A stretch of DNA of 43,360 nucleotides from Rhodospirillales bacterium (GTDB lineage: Bacteria > Pseudomonadota > Alphaproteobacteria > Acetobacterales > Acetobacteraceae), in NCBI GenBank assembly GCA_025352565.1, contig JANXTF010000053.1:1-43360 (forward strand), read 5' to 3'. The position numbers were made by a program, and so were the translations under genes. A model generated the notes under the pieces. That model saw nothing but the letters and a program-made list of their open reading frames with translations. It made no database searches and was not told the DNA's origin. Positions 34,124 to 41,891 of this stretch are shown in pieces (the stretch's first letter is position 1; every line of letters begins with the position of its first letter).

Positions 34124-34966
34124 TTGACGCACGACATCCGCCAGCGACCGCTGCACAAGAATCACGACAGCTATTTTGTCCCCGGGCTGGAACGCGGCCT
34201 GCGCATCCTCGAAGTTCTGGCCGAGGAGCGCCGCCCTTTGACCGTCACCGAACTCGGCCGCAGGCTCGGCCTGAGCCGCTCCTCCACCTTCCGCCTGACC
34301 TACACGCTGAGCCAGCTCGGCTTCATCGAAACCGCCGAGGGCTCCAAGATCTTTCGCCTCGGTCCGCGCGTACTCAATATCGGCTTCGCCTATCTCGCCT
34401 CCCAGGACCTGATCGAACTGGCACGCCCCGACCTCGAAATCCTGCGCAACAACACCAACGTCTCCGCCCATCTCGCCATCCGCGACCATCGCGAGGTGCT
34501 CTACCTCAGCTGCGTGCAAAGCCGGTCCGGTTTTCTCAGCAACATGAACGTGGGCACGCGCCTGCCGTCCTATGCCGTGCCGATGGGCTGGCTGCTGCTG
34601 TCGGACCTGTCGAGCCGCGAACTCGCGACCCTGTTCGCCGGCCAGATTTTTGCTGCCCTGACCGGCCTGACCCCGCGTGACATGCAAGACCTTTCCCAGC
34701 GTGTCGCCCAAAGTGTGAGCGATGGCTTCGTGATCAGCCGCGGCATCATCGAAAGCGGCGGCAGCTCGATCTCCGCACCCGTCTTCGACAAGAACGGCCT
34801 CGTGGCCGCCGCCATCGACATCTCCGGGCCTGACAGCGCCTTCGACCTGACGCAGATAGAGGGACGCTATCGCGACGAAGTCCGCAGTGCGGCGATACGC
34901 ATCTCCATGCGCCTCGGCTACGCACCGCTGCACACCCCGGCACGCAAGCTCGCCGGCATCGAGTAG
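34124..34966 (+). CDS. IclR-family transcriptional regulator 2
   Basis: A 280-residue IclR protein starting at TTG 34124, preceded by GGAGG seven bases upstream. The DNA-binding helix pair is VTELGRRLGLSRSSTFRLTYTL; the effector domain holds HLAIRDHREVLYLSCVQSR, YAVPMGWLLL and GGSSISAPVFDKNGLVAAAIDISGP. It is a paralogue of the regulator at 19363; the two share many identical stretches over almost their full length. It probably controls the divergent MalFGK-like operon and perhaps the aminotransferase/BKACE and PfkB units. Confidence 0.95.
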   Translation: MTHDIRQRPLHKNHDSYFVPGLERGLRILEVLAEERRPLTVTELGRRLGLSRSSTFRLTYTLSQLGFIETAEGSKIFRLGPRVLNIGFAYLASQDLIELARPDLEILRNNTNVSAHLAIRDHREVLYLSCVQSRSGFLSNMNVGTRLPSYAVPMGWLLLSDLSSRELATLFAGQIFAALTGLTPRDMQDLSQRVAQSVSDGFVISRGIIESGGSSISAPVFDKNGLVAAAIDISGPDSAFDLTQIEGRYRDEVRSAAIRISMRLGYAPLHTPARKLAGIE

Positions 34967-34976
34967 TGCCGTAAGG

Positions 34977-35849
34977 TCAGGCGAGACCGAGAATGCCGCG
35001 CGCCTCGGCCACGGTCGCGATAGTGCCCCCGAGCTTCTCCACGATATCGACGCCTTTCTCGACGAGCTCCGCATTGTCGCGGGCCAACACGCCGCGGCGG
35101 ATATAGACATTGTCCTCCAGCCCCACGCGGACATGCCCCCCGAGCAGGAAGGACTGCGCCAGCATCGGGAATTCCATGCGCCCAATTCCGAACGCCGCCC
35201 AGATGCAGTCCTTTGGCAATCGTGCTGCGTAATACAGCAATGTCTGCGGATCCGCCACTGCCCCGTAGCGCACGCCGAGCACGATCTGCATCATCACCGG
35301 CTGCTTGAGGATGCCGCGTTCGATAAAACTGTTCGCGAGCTGCAAATCCCCGGTATCGAAAATCTCGATCTCCGGCACCACACCGGCGGCGTAAATGTGC
35401 TGCGCCATCACTTCCAGGTTGCCCGGCGTGTTGATCACCACGGCGGTGCCGGAAAACATGGTGTTGAAATCGAGCGTGCAGATCTCCGGCCGCAAGGCGG
35501 TGACATGCGCCACACGCTTTTCCGGCTGCGTCAGGGTGGTGCCCGGTCCGGCCCGCCTCGGTTCGTCGAGCGAAGGCACAAACCGGCCACCCTCGCCGGT
35601 CGAGAGGTTCAGAATCACGTCGGTGCCCGAGTCACGAATGCGGTCGACGATTTCCTTGAAGGTCGCCGGTTCCATGGTGCCGCGCTGCGTCTGCGGATCC
35701 CGCGCGTGCAAATGCACGATGGCCGCCCCCGCCTTCGCCGCATCGATGGCCGCCACGGCGATCTCGCGCGGCGTGATCGGCAATCCCGAATGCTGCGCGC
35801 GTGTGGTCTGGTTCCCCGTGACGGCGCACGTCAGAATGGTCGCAGCCAT
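34977..35849 (-). CDS. Beta-keto acid cleavage enzyme (BKACE, DUF849 family)
   Basis: A 290-residue protein. The zinc site HLHARD is at about residues 46-51, and the conserved Glu is in HVRVGLEDNVYI. TCAVTGNQTT at the N-terminus and NLSTGEGG are also family marks. BKACEs join a beta-keto acid with acetyl-CoA and split it to acetoacetate and a new CoA ester; the founding member cleaves 3-keto-5-aminohexanoate in lysine fermentation, but many members act on other beta-keto acids. AGGAGA precedes the ATG. It follows the class III aminotransferase after 14 bases, so a beta-amino acid could be converted to the beta-keto acid and then cleaved here. Confidence 0.94.
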   Translation of the reverse strand: MAATILTCAVTGNQTTRAQHSGLPITPREIAVAAIDAAKAGAAIVHLHARDPQTQRGTMEPATFKEIVDRIRDSGTDVILNLSTGEGGRFVPSLDEPRRAGPGTTLTQPEKRVAHVTALRPEICTLDFNTMFSGTAVVINTPGNLEVMAQHIYAAGVVPEIEIFDTGDLQLANSFIERGILKQPVMMQIVLGVRYGAVADPQTLLYYAARLPKDCIWAAFGIGRMEFPMLAQSFLLGGHVRVGLEDNVYIRRGVLARDNAELVEKGVDIVEKLGGTIATVAEARGILGLA

Positions 35850-35863
35850 ATGGCTCTCCTGTT

Positions 35864-37201
35864 TCAGCTGGCGTGAACGATGGCGCGTGCGACGGCACGA
35901 TCCAGGCGATCGACGATCTCGGCGATCTCGGCGCTGGTGACGATATAGGGCGGCGCCAGCAGCACGTGATCGCCACTGAACCCGTCCGCCGCCCCGGCCG
36001 AGGGGTAGCACAGCATGCCGTCCTCCAACGCGATGGCCTTGATCGTCTCGGCCAGGCGCAGGCTGCGTGGGAAAGGCGCCTTGGTTTGCCGGTCGGCCAC
36101 CAGTTCGACCGCCTGGAACAGCCCGACTCCACGGATATCGCCGACATTCGGATGCTGGCCGAAGCGCGCATTCAACGCCTCGCGCAGCTCGGCCCCACGT
36201 GCCTGCACGGCATCGAGAAGATTTTCCTCCTCGATCGTGCGCAGCACGGCGAGGGAGGCGGCACAGGCCACCGCATGGCTCATATAGGTATGCCCGTTGG
36301 CAAGCATGCCCGACCCCGCGGCGATCGTGCTCACGATGCGCTGTGACGCGAGCGTCGCGCCGATGGGCTGGTAGCCGGCACCCAGGCCCTTGGCGACGGT
36401 GATGATATCGGGGCAAACACCATCCGGCTCCAGGGCGAACAATGTGCCGGTGCGGCCCATGCCGCACATCACCTCGTCGGCGATGAACAGCACGCCGTAG
36501 CGGTCGCAAATCTCGCGGATGCGGGCGAAATATCCTGCCACCGCCGGCACGCAGCCCAGCGTGGCGCCGGCGACCGTCTCGGCCACGAAGGCCGCCACCG
36601 TTTCTGGACCGATGCGCAGGATCTCCGCCTCCAGCGCGTCCGCCACACGCCACCCGTACGCGGTTTCCGTCTCATCCGCCCGCTGGCCGCGATAGGCGTG
36701 GCAAGGCGGGATGTGGCTCACCTCCATCAGCATCGGCGCATAGGGGGCGCGCCGCTGCATGTTGCCACTGATCGCCAGCGCCCCCAGCGTGTTGCCGTGA
36801 TAGCTCATGCGCCGCGCGATAAAGCGGCTGCGCGTGGGCTCGCCCCGTTCGATCCAGTATTGCCGCGCCAGCTTCAGCGCCACCTCCATCGCCTCGGAGC
36901 CGCTGCCCACGAAGGCGACGCGGCCGGCCCCGAACCCAACGGGCGCGCGGGCGATCAGAAGGGCGGCCAATTGTTCGGCCGGTTCGCTGGTGAAGAACCC
37001 GTTATGGGCATAGGGCAGCGTGGCGACCTGGCGCTGCACGGCCGCGATGACCGCGGGATGGGAATGGCCCAGGCACGACACGGCGGCGCCGCCGGATGCG
37101 TCCAGATAGCGTTTGCCCGCCGCATCGATCAGCCAGACCCCCTCACCGGCCGCGGCCATGCGCGGCGTTTCATGGAGGTTGCGGTGCAGGACGGCGCTCA
37201 T
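35864..37201 (-). CDS. Class III (omega) aminotransferase
   Basis: A 445-residue PLP enzyme. Conserved parts: DASGGAAVSCLGHSHPAV, VGSGSEAMEVALKLARQY, SYHGNTLGALAISG, LFIADEVMCGMGRTG (Asp for the PLP ring) and the PLP lysine in ITVAKGLGAGYQPIGA. It belongs with omega-amino acid:pyruvate or 4-aminobutyrate aminotransferases. Next to BKACE, a beta- or omega-amino acid is the likely donor. It heads a two-gene leftward unit, 192 bases from the divergent binding-protein gene at 37394. Confidence 0.94.
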   Translation of the reverse strand: MSAVLHRNLHETPRMAAAGEGVWLIDAAGKRYLDASGGAAVSCLGHSHPAVIAAVQRQVATLPYAHNGFFTSEPAEQLAALLIARAPVGFGAGRVAFVGSGSEAMEVALKLARQYWIERGEPTRSRFIARRMSYHGNTLGALAISGNMQRRAPYAPMLMEVSHIPPCHAYRGQRADETETAYGWRVADALEAEILRIGPETVAAFVAETVAGATLGCVPAVAGYFARIREICDRYGVLFIADEVMCGMGRTGTLFALEPDGVCPDIITVAKGLGAGYQPIGATLASQRIVSTIAAGSGMLANGHTYMSHAVACAASLAVLRTIEEENLLDAVQARGAELREALNARFGQHPNVGDIRGVGLFQAVELVADRQTKAPFPRSLRLAETIKAIALEDGMLCYPSAGAADGFSGDHVLLAPPYIVTSAEIAEIVDRLDRAVARAIVHAS

Positions 37202-37236
37202 CGAACGATTCTCCGACTATCGCCCAGCCCTGGGCG

Positions 37237-37253
37237 CGTTTGCCCTTAAAACA
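37237..37253. promoter_or_regulatory. Candidate operator in the aminotransferase / binding protein gap
   Basis: GTTT (37238-37241) and AAAC (37249-37252) lie seven bases apart, flanked by C and A. It is 36 bases upstream of the aminotransferase start and 141 bases upstream of the rightward binding-protein gene. Same shape as sites at 19326, 23180, 28107 and 33990. Confidence 0.45.
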
Positions 37254-37393
37254 TACGCTCGCCAGACAAACAATCCAGGGTGAATGACCGAATGCGAACG
37301 GCAGCTCCCGTCACCCCCCAAATCGCGCGGGCCGCGTGCTTGCGGACCTGCGGGATTGCTGCTTCGATTGCGTAACACGGTCCAGGGCATCCC

Positions 37394-38674
37394 ATGCGCA
37401 CAGTCCTTTTCGCCCTCTGCATCGCCTTCGCTGCAATCGGCCCGGCCCGCTCGCAGGACGATGCGCACACGATCACCGTGACAGGCATTTCCAGCTTCAA
37501 GCTCGTCGAGACCCTGCTGCCGAAGTTCACCGAGCGCAGCGGGATCAAGGTGAACCTGCAAATCCTGCCCTATCCGCAACTGCGCGCCCGTGCCATGGCC
37601 GACCTCGTCGGGGGCACCGCCAACAGCGACATCTACCTGCAAGACATCATCTGGCTCGGCGAGTGGGCTAAAGGCGGCTATGTGCGCCCGCTCGACGACC
37701 TGTTCGCCCGCGATGCGGCCGAGGTCAAGATGGACGACATCCTGCCCGGCGCGTTCAACGCCCTGTCGCGCTGGGACGGCAAGATCTGGAGCGTTCCGGT
37801 CGGCGCCTTCTACTTCATCGACTACTATCGCACCGATCTGTTCGCCGAGCGCGGCCTTGCCCCGCCGGTCACGCTCGACGACGTGGATCGTGCCGCCGCG
37901 GCGCTGACCGATCCCGCACAAAATCGCTTTGGTATCGCAATGGCCTACCAGCGCGGCGGCCCGATCGCGTCGTGGTTTCTGGCCACCTATGCCGGGGCTG
38001 GCGGCACGCTGCTGACCGACCCGCCGCGCAACTTCCGGCCGACGCTGGACAGCAAGCTCGCGCTTTCGGTGCTCACGCACTATGTCGGGTGGCTGAAATC
38101 TGCGCCGCGCGGGGCCATCGGCTATCATTGGAACGACCAGACCGTGGCGATGCAAACCGGGCGGCTGGCGATGGCGCCGACCTTCTCGGTCAACGGCGCC
38201 GAGTTCGTGAAGAAGGAGAACTCGGTGGTATCCGACAAGGTCGGCTTCACCTACATGCCGCGAGCCGATGCCGCGCAGAAGCCGGTGATCCCCTTCGGCG
38301 GCTGGGCAGCGGCGATCAACGCGCATTCCGCCAAGACGGAAGCAGCCTGGACATTCTTGAAATTCATCCTCAGTCCGGAGGCGCAGCGTGATCTCGGGAA
38401 ACTGAGCGGCACGCCCGTACTCTACTCGGCGCTGAACGACCCGGAGCTGCAGAAACTGTATCCGTGGCTTCCGTTTATCGCCGCGGCCGAGAAGGCCGGC
38501 GCGATCCACCCCGACTACCGGCCACGCTACGCATTCTACCCGCAGATCGAGGACGTGCTCGGCCTGCAGCTGAACAAGGCGGCCCTTGGGCAGACGACGC
38601 CGGAGCAGGCGCTGGCCGAGGCGCAGTCGGCCATCACGGCCATAGTCAAGGGAGCAGGGTATCCCGCCGAGTAG
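37394..38674 (+). CDS. ABC transporter substrate-binding protein, family 1
   Basis: A 426-residue periplasmic protein with a signal peptide ending PARSQ (about residue 21). The mature part begins HTITVTGISSFKLVETLLPKFTERSGIKVNLQIL, typical of family 1 binding proteins. NSDIYLQDIIWLGEWAKGGYVRPLDD and GRLAMAPTFSVNG are further family features. It heads a rightward six-gene operon including two permeases, PfkB kinase, LOG-like and AMDase-like genes. The last codons overlap the permease reading frame. Confidence 0.92.
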   Translation: MRTVLFALCIAFAAIGPARSQDDAHTITVTGISSFKLVETLLPKFTERSGIKVNLQILPYPQLRARAMADLVGGTANSDIYLQDIIWLGEWAKGGYVRPLDDLFARDAAEVKMDDILPGAFNALSRWDGKIWSVPVGAFYFIDYYRTDLFAERGLAPPVTLDDVDRAAAALTDPAQNRFGIAMAYQRGGPIASWFLATYAGAGGTLLTDPPRNFRPTLDSKLALSVLTHYVGWLKSAPRGAIGYHWNDQTVAMQTGRLAMAPTFSVNGAEFVKKENSVVSDKVGFTYMPRADAAQKPVIPFGGWAAAINAHSAKTEAAWTFLKFILSPEAQRDLGKLSGTPVLYSALNDPELQKLYPWLPFIAAAEKAGAIHPDYRPRYAFYPQIEDVLGLQLNKAALGQTTPEQALAEAQSAITAIVKGAGYPAE

Positions 38675-39536
38675 CCGGTCGGCCTATCCCGCCTTCGCGG
38701 CACCCGCGGCGGTCGCGACCATCCTCCTGGTCGTCCTGCCGCTGATCGGGGTCGCCGGGCTCAGCCTGGCAGACTGGAAGCTCTCCGCGTCCCCGCTGCC
38801 CCGCTTCGCCGGTTGGGCGAACTACACGCGCCTGCTGCACGACGCCGCCTTCTGGGGCGCGTTGCGGCGCACGCTGCTGCTCACCATCGAAAGCTCGGCG
38901 TTGCAGGTCGCGGCCGGCCTGGGCGTCGCCTTGCTGTTCAACCGGAACTGGCCCGGCATGGGTGCGATCCGCACGTTGTTCCTCGCCCCGATGATGATTG
39001 CGCCGCTGTTCGTCGGCATGATCTGGCGCCTGATGCTATCGGACGATTTCGGCGTGGTCCGCTACCTGTTCTCGCTCGCCGGCGTGTCCGAACCGCCGCT
39101 CTGGCTCGACGATCCCGACTGGGCGTTGCAGACGGTCGTGTTCGTTTCGGTGTGGGAGTGGACGGCGTTCGCGATGCTGTTCGTGATCGCTGGGCTGCAG
39201 GCGATCCCTGGCGATGTCATGGAGGCCGCCAGCCTCGACGGATGCGGCGCATGGCAGCGGTTCCGCCACATGACATGGCCATTGCTCCGCCCCACGCTGC
39301 TGGCCGTCGCGTTGTTTCGCGTGATCGACGGGTTCAAGCTGTTCGACATCATCTTCGCCATGACGGCGGGCGGCCCGGGCGATGCGACGACAACGCTGTC
39401 CTATTTCGTCTATCAGCAGGGACTCGCGTTCTTCGACCTCGGCTATGCCGCGACGTTGGCACTTGTGATGCTCGGCATGGTCGCGGTCCTCACGGCACCG
39501 TTGCTGCGCGGCGGGACCGAACGGTCGGCGGCATGA
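38661..39536 (+). CDS. Carbohydrate-type ABC permease (MalF-like) with no normal start codon
   Basis: The reading frame encodes a full MalF-like permease: N-terminal helix AYPAFAAPAAVATILLVVLP, then LSLADWKLS, LFNRNWPGMG, the EAA loop VMEAASLDGCGAWQRFRHMTWP, and FAMTAGGPGDATTTLSY. In frame there is no ATG, GTG or TTG between the stop TAG at 38643 and TTG at 38862; starting at that TTG would remove the first helix and about 67 residues. AAGGGAG (38648-38654) lies six bases before ATC at 38661, which is proposed as the start; a CTG further in is an alternative. It overlaps the binding-protein stop and ends with ATGA shared with the next permease. Confidence 0.8.
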   Translation: MPPSSRSAYPAFAAPAAVATILLVVLPLIGVAGLSLADWKLSASPLPRFAGWANYTRLLHDAAFWGALRRTLLLTIESSALQVAAGLGVALLFNRNWPGMGAIRTLFLAPMMIAPLFVGMIWRLMLSDDFGVVRYLFSLAGVSEPPLWLDDPDWALQTVVFVSVWEWTAFAMLFVIAGLQAIPGDVMEAASLDGCGAWQRFRHMTWPLLRPTLLAVALFRVIDGFKLFDIIFAMTAGGPGDATTTLSYFVYQQGLAFFDLGYAATLALVMLGMVAVLTAPLLRGGTERSAA

Positions 39537-40339
39537 AACGCGTGGCAATCTATGCCGTCGCGCTAACGGTGCTGCTGGCGTTCGTGGCTCCATTGGTGTG
39601 GCTGGCGGTGATCTCGCTCAAGACGCGTGCCCAGATCTATGCCGACCCGTCAACATTCCTCGGGTTCGATCCCACGCTGGACAACTACCGTTCGCTGTTG
39701 ACCGGGCGCTTCCCGGTGTTCATCGGGAACAGCCTCGTCGCGGCGATGGCGTCCACGGCGTTGGCGCTCGCAATCGGCTTGCCGGCGGCGTACGCGTTGG
39801 TCGGACGGCGCCTTCGCGCGGGCGGCTTGGTGCGCTCGGGCGTGCTGCTGTTCCGCATGATCCCGCCGATCGCGTTGCTGCTGCCTTACTATCTGCTGTT
39901 CCGCACAGCCGGCCTGCTCGGCAGCCTCGCCGCCGTGTCGGTCGCGCATTTCGCGTTCAGCATTGCGATCGTGACCTGGATGACCCGCGCCGGATTCGAG
40001 GCGGTGCCGGGTGAGATCGAAGAGGCCGCGCGCATCGATGGCGCGTCGCCGCTGCGGGTGTTCCTGCTGATCGCCATCCCGATCACCCGCGCCCCGATCG
40101 CGGCCTCGGCCATCTTCGCGCTGCTGACCTCGTGGAACGAGTTCCTGTTCGCCGCCACCTTGTCCAGTCCGCGGACGCAGACGATCCCGGTGGCCGTGGC
40201 CGGCTTCGCGGGCGACGTCTATGTCAGCTGGGGAGAGCTGGCCGCGGCGACCGTGATCGGGCTCGTGCCTGCGCTGGGCCTCGCGGCGCTCGGGCAGCGC
40301 TGGCTGCTGAGCGGCATGGCGCCGGGCGCGTTCAAGTGA
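39533..40339 (+). CDS. Carbohydrate-type ABC permease (MalG-like)
   Basis: A 268-residue permease with six predicted helices. The EAA loop IEEAARIDGASPLRVFLLIAIP docks to an ATPase. LLTSWNEFLFAATL is a family signature near the C-terminus. The ATG overlaps the preceding permease stop (ATGA) and the stop overlaps the PfkB start (GTGA), so translation is coupled. No ATPase gene occurs in this operon; the UgpC-like ATPase at 29787 is a candidate partner. Confidence 0.94.
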   Translation: MKRVAIYAVALTVLLAFVAPLVWLAVISLKTRAQIYADPSTFLGFDPTLDNYRSLLTGRFPVFIGNSLVAAMASTALALAIGLPAAYALVGRRLRAGGLVRSGVLLFRMIPPIALLLPYYLLFRTAGLLGSLAAVSVAHFAFSIAIVTWMTRAGFEAVPGEIEEAARIDGASPLRVFLLIAIPITRAPIAASAIFALLTSWNEFLFAATLSSPRTQTIPVAVAGFAGDVYVSWGELAAATVIGLVPALGLAALGQRWLLSGMAPGAFK

Positions 40340-41334
40340 GCGCGCCCGACCTCGTGGTGTGCGGCAGCCTCACGCTCGACAACGTGCGCCTGGCGGACGG
40401 CACGCTGCTGGCGCAGACATGCGGCGGCAACGTCGTCTATGCGGCGCTCGGCGCGCGGGTCTGGTCGGCGTCCGTCGGCCTCGTGTCCAGGGCGGGGACG
40501 GATTTTCCGCGGGCCTTCCTCGACAGCCTTGCGGACATCGGATTGGACCTCGACGGCGTCGCCGCAATCGACGCTCCGCACGGCCTGAACGTCGCCTTCG
40601 CCTACGCGGCCGATGGCAGCCGCGTGCGCGTATTCCCGCCGGAGATCATGGCCACGATCCCGCCCGGCCAGCGTGCGCGCTTCACGGACCACAGCACGCG
40701 CGAGCCGGAAGCGCACTACGCCAACTGGCTCGCGTTCTCCCCCGATGCCGGCGACGTGCCCGCCGCGTGGGCGTCGGCGCGCGCGGTCCACTGTGCGTCG
40801 ATGCCGGTTCAGCGGCACGTCCCGCTCGCACGCGCCTTCGCCGCGGCCATGCATGTCCAGGTCGATTCACCGTGGCACGATCGCCGCACCCCCGCGGTTG
40901 ATTTCCACAGCGCGCTTTTCCACGGGATCGACCTGCTGTTGCCGAGCGAGGCGGACCTGATCGTCTGGCGCGATGCCGACCCTCTGGAGACGGCCGCGAT
41001 GCTGGCCCGTGTCCATGCGTGCCCGCTCGTGGTCAAGCGCGGGGCAGCCGGCAGCGTGCTGATCGACACCGGTGGGGGCATGTTCGCCGTTCCCGCCTGC
41101 GCCGTCGATGCCATCGACCCGACCGGCGCGGGTGACGCATTCTGCGGCGGCGTGCTTGCGGCGGTGGCCGCCGGCCACGATCCGCGGGAAGCGCTGGTCT
41201 GGGGTACGGTGTCCTCGTCGTTCGCGGTGCAGGCGGCCGGACTGGCCGGACTACTGGCGGCGACGCCGGCGGAAGCGGAGACGCGGCGCGCGGCGCTGCG
41301 GCACAGGATCGACATACGGGAGGGCAGGCGATGA
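40336..41334 (+). CDS. PfkB-family carbohydrate/nucleoside kinase
   Basis: A 332-residue ribokinase-like protein starting at GTG 40336. An N-terminal Gly-Gly-Asn turn CGGNVVYAALGA is the substrate-binding motif, and DPTGAGDAFCGGV is the second PfkB signature with the catalytic Asp (GAGD). Members phosphorylate sugars such as ribose, fructose or 2-keto-3-deoxygluconate, or nucleosides. The substrate is unknown. In this operon it is followed by a LOG-like protein and coupled to it by ATGA overlap. Confidence 0.93.
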   Translation: MSAPDLVVCGSLTLDNVRLADGTLLAQTCGGNVVYAALGARVWSASVGLVSRAGTDFPRAFLDSLADIGLDLDGVAAIDAPHGLNVAFAYAADGSRVRVFPPEIMATIPPGQRARFTDHSTREPEAHYANWLAFSPDAGDVPAAWASARAVHCASMPVQRHVPLARAFAAAMHVQVDSPWHDRRTPAVDFHSALFHGIDLLLPSEADLIVWRDADPLETAAMLARVHACPLVVKRGAAGSVLIDTGGGMFAVPACAVDAIDPTGAGDAFCGGVLAAVAAGHDPREALVWGTVSSSFAVQAAGLAGLLAATPAEAETRRAALRHRIDIREGRR

Positions 41335-41891
41335 AAGTGACCATCGGCGTGATCGGGAAGAACGAGCAGCATCCCAACGACAGCGTCGCCGCGCACACCA
41401 TGGCGGCTGCGGAGGCGATTGGCCGCATGGTCGCGGAGCGGGGCGGAGTCATCGTCACGGGCGGCCGGGCCGGCGTGATGGAGGCCGCCTCCAAGGGTGC
41501 GCGGCAGGCGGGCGGGCTGACCGTGGGCTTCCTTCCGGGGATGGAGAAGTCGGGCGCCAACCCGTACGTCGACATCGTGTTCCCGACCGGCCTCGGGCGC
41601 GCCCGCAACCTGCTGACGGCGCGGTCTTGCGACGCGCTCATCATGGTCGGCGGAAGCACCGGCACGCTGAACGAGCTGACCATCGCCTATGCGGAGGCGC
41701 GGCCCGTGGTCATCCTCGAGGGTTCCGGCGGTTGGGCGGACAAGATCCGGCCGGTGCTTCATGCCGGCCGCTACCTCGACGAACGCGAAACGGTGGAGAT
41801 CTGCTTCGCCGCGACCCCGGAGGAAGCGGTGGCCACCGCATGGCGTCTGGCCACCGACGCCACCCGCGTCGCCGTCGCGGACCGCCCGTGA
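41331..41891 (+). CDS. TIGR00725/LOG-family protein (putative nucleotide phosphoribohydrolase)
   Basis: A 186-residue Rossmann-like protein. GGVIVTGGRAGVMEAASKGARQAGG matches the LOG N-terminal motif, RARNLLTARSCDALIMVGG contains the conserved Arg, and GGSTGTLNELTIAYAE corresponds to PGGxGTxxE with the catalytic Glu. LOG enzymes split nucleoside 5'-monophosphates into base and ribose 5-phosphate (cytokinin activation in plants). Positioned after a PfkB kinase, it could act on the nucleotide made by that kinase. GTGA overlap with the next gene. Confidence 0.88.
   Translation: MKVTIGVIGKNEQHPNDSVAAHTMAAAEAIGRMVAERGGVIVTGGRAGVMEAASKGARQAGGLTVGFLPGMEKSGANPYVDIVFPTGLGRARNLLTARSCDALIMVGGSTGTLNELTIAYAEARPVVILEGSGGWADKIRPVLHAGRYLDERETVEICFAATPEEAVATAWRLATDATRVAVADRP

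Noticed and set aside
33019-34680. 553-codon rightward frame spanning a binding-protein gene and iclR2
   Set aside because: It crosses two real genes in the wrong frame or strand and shows no domain.
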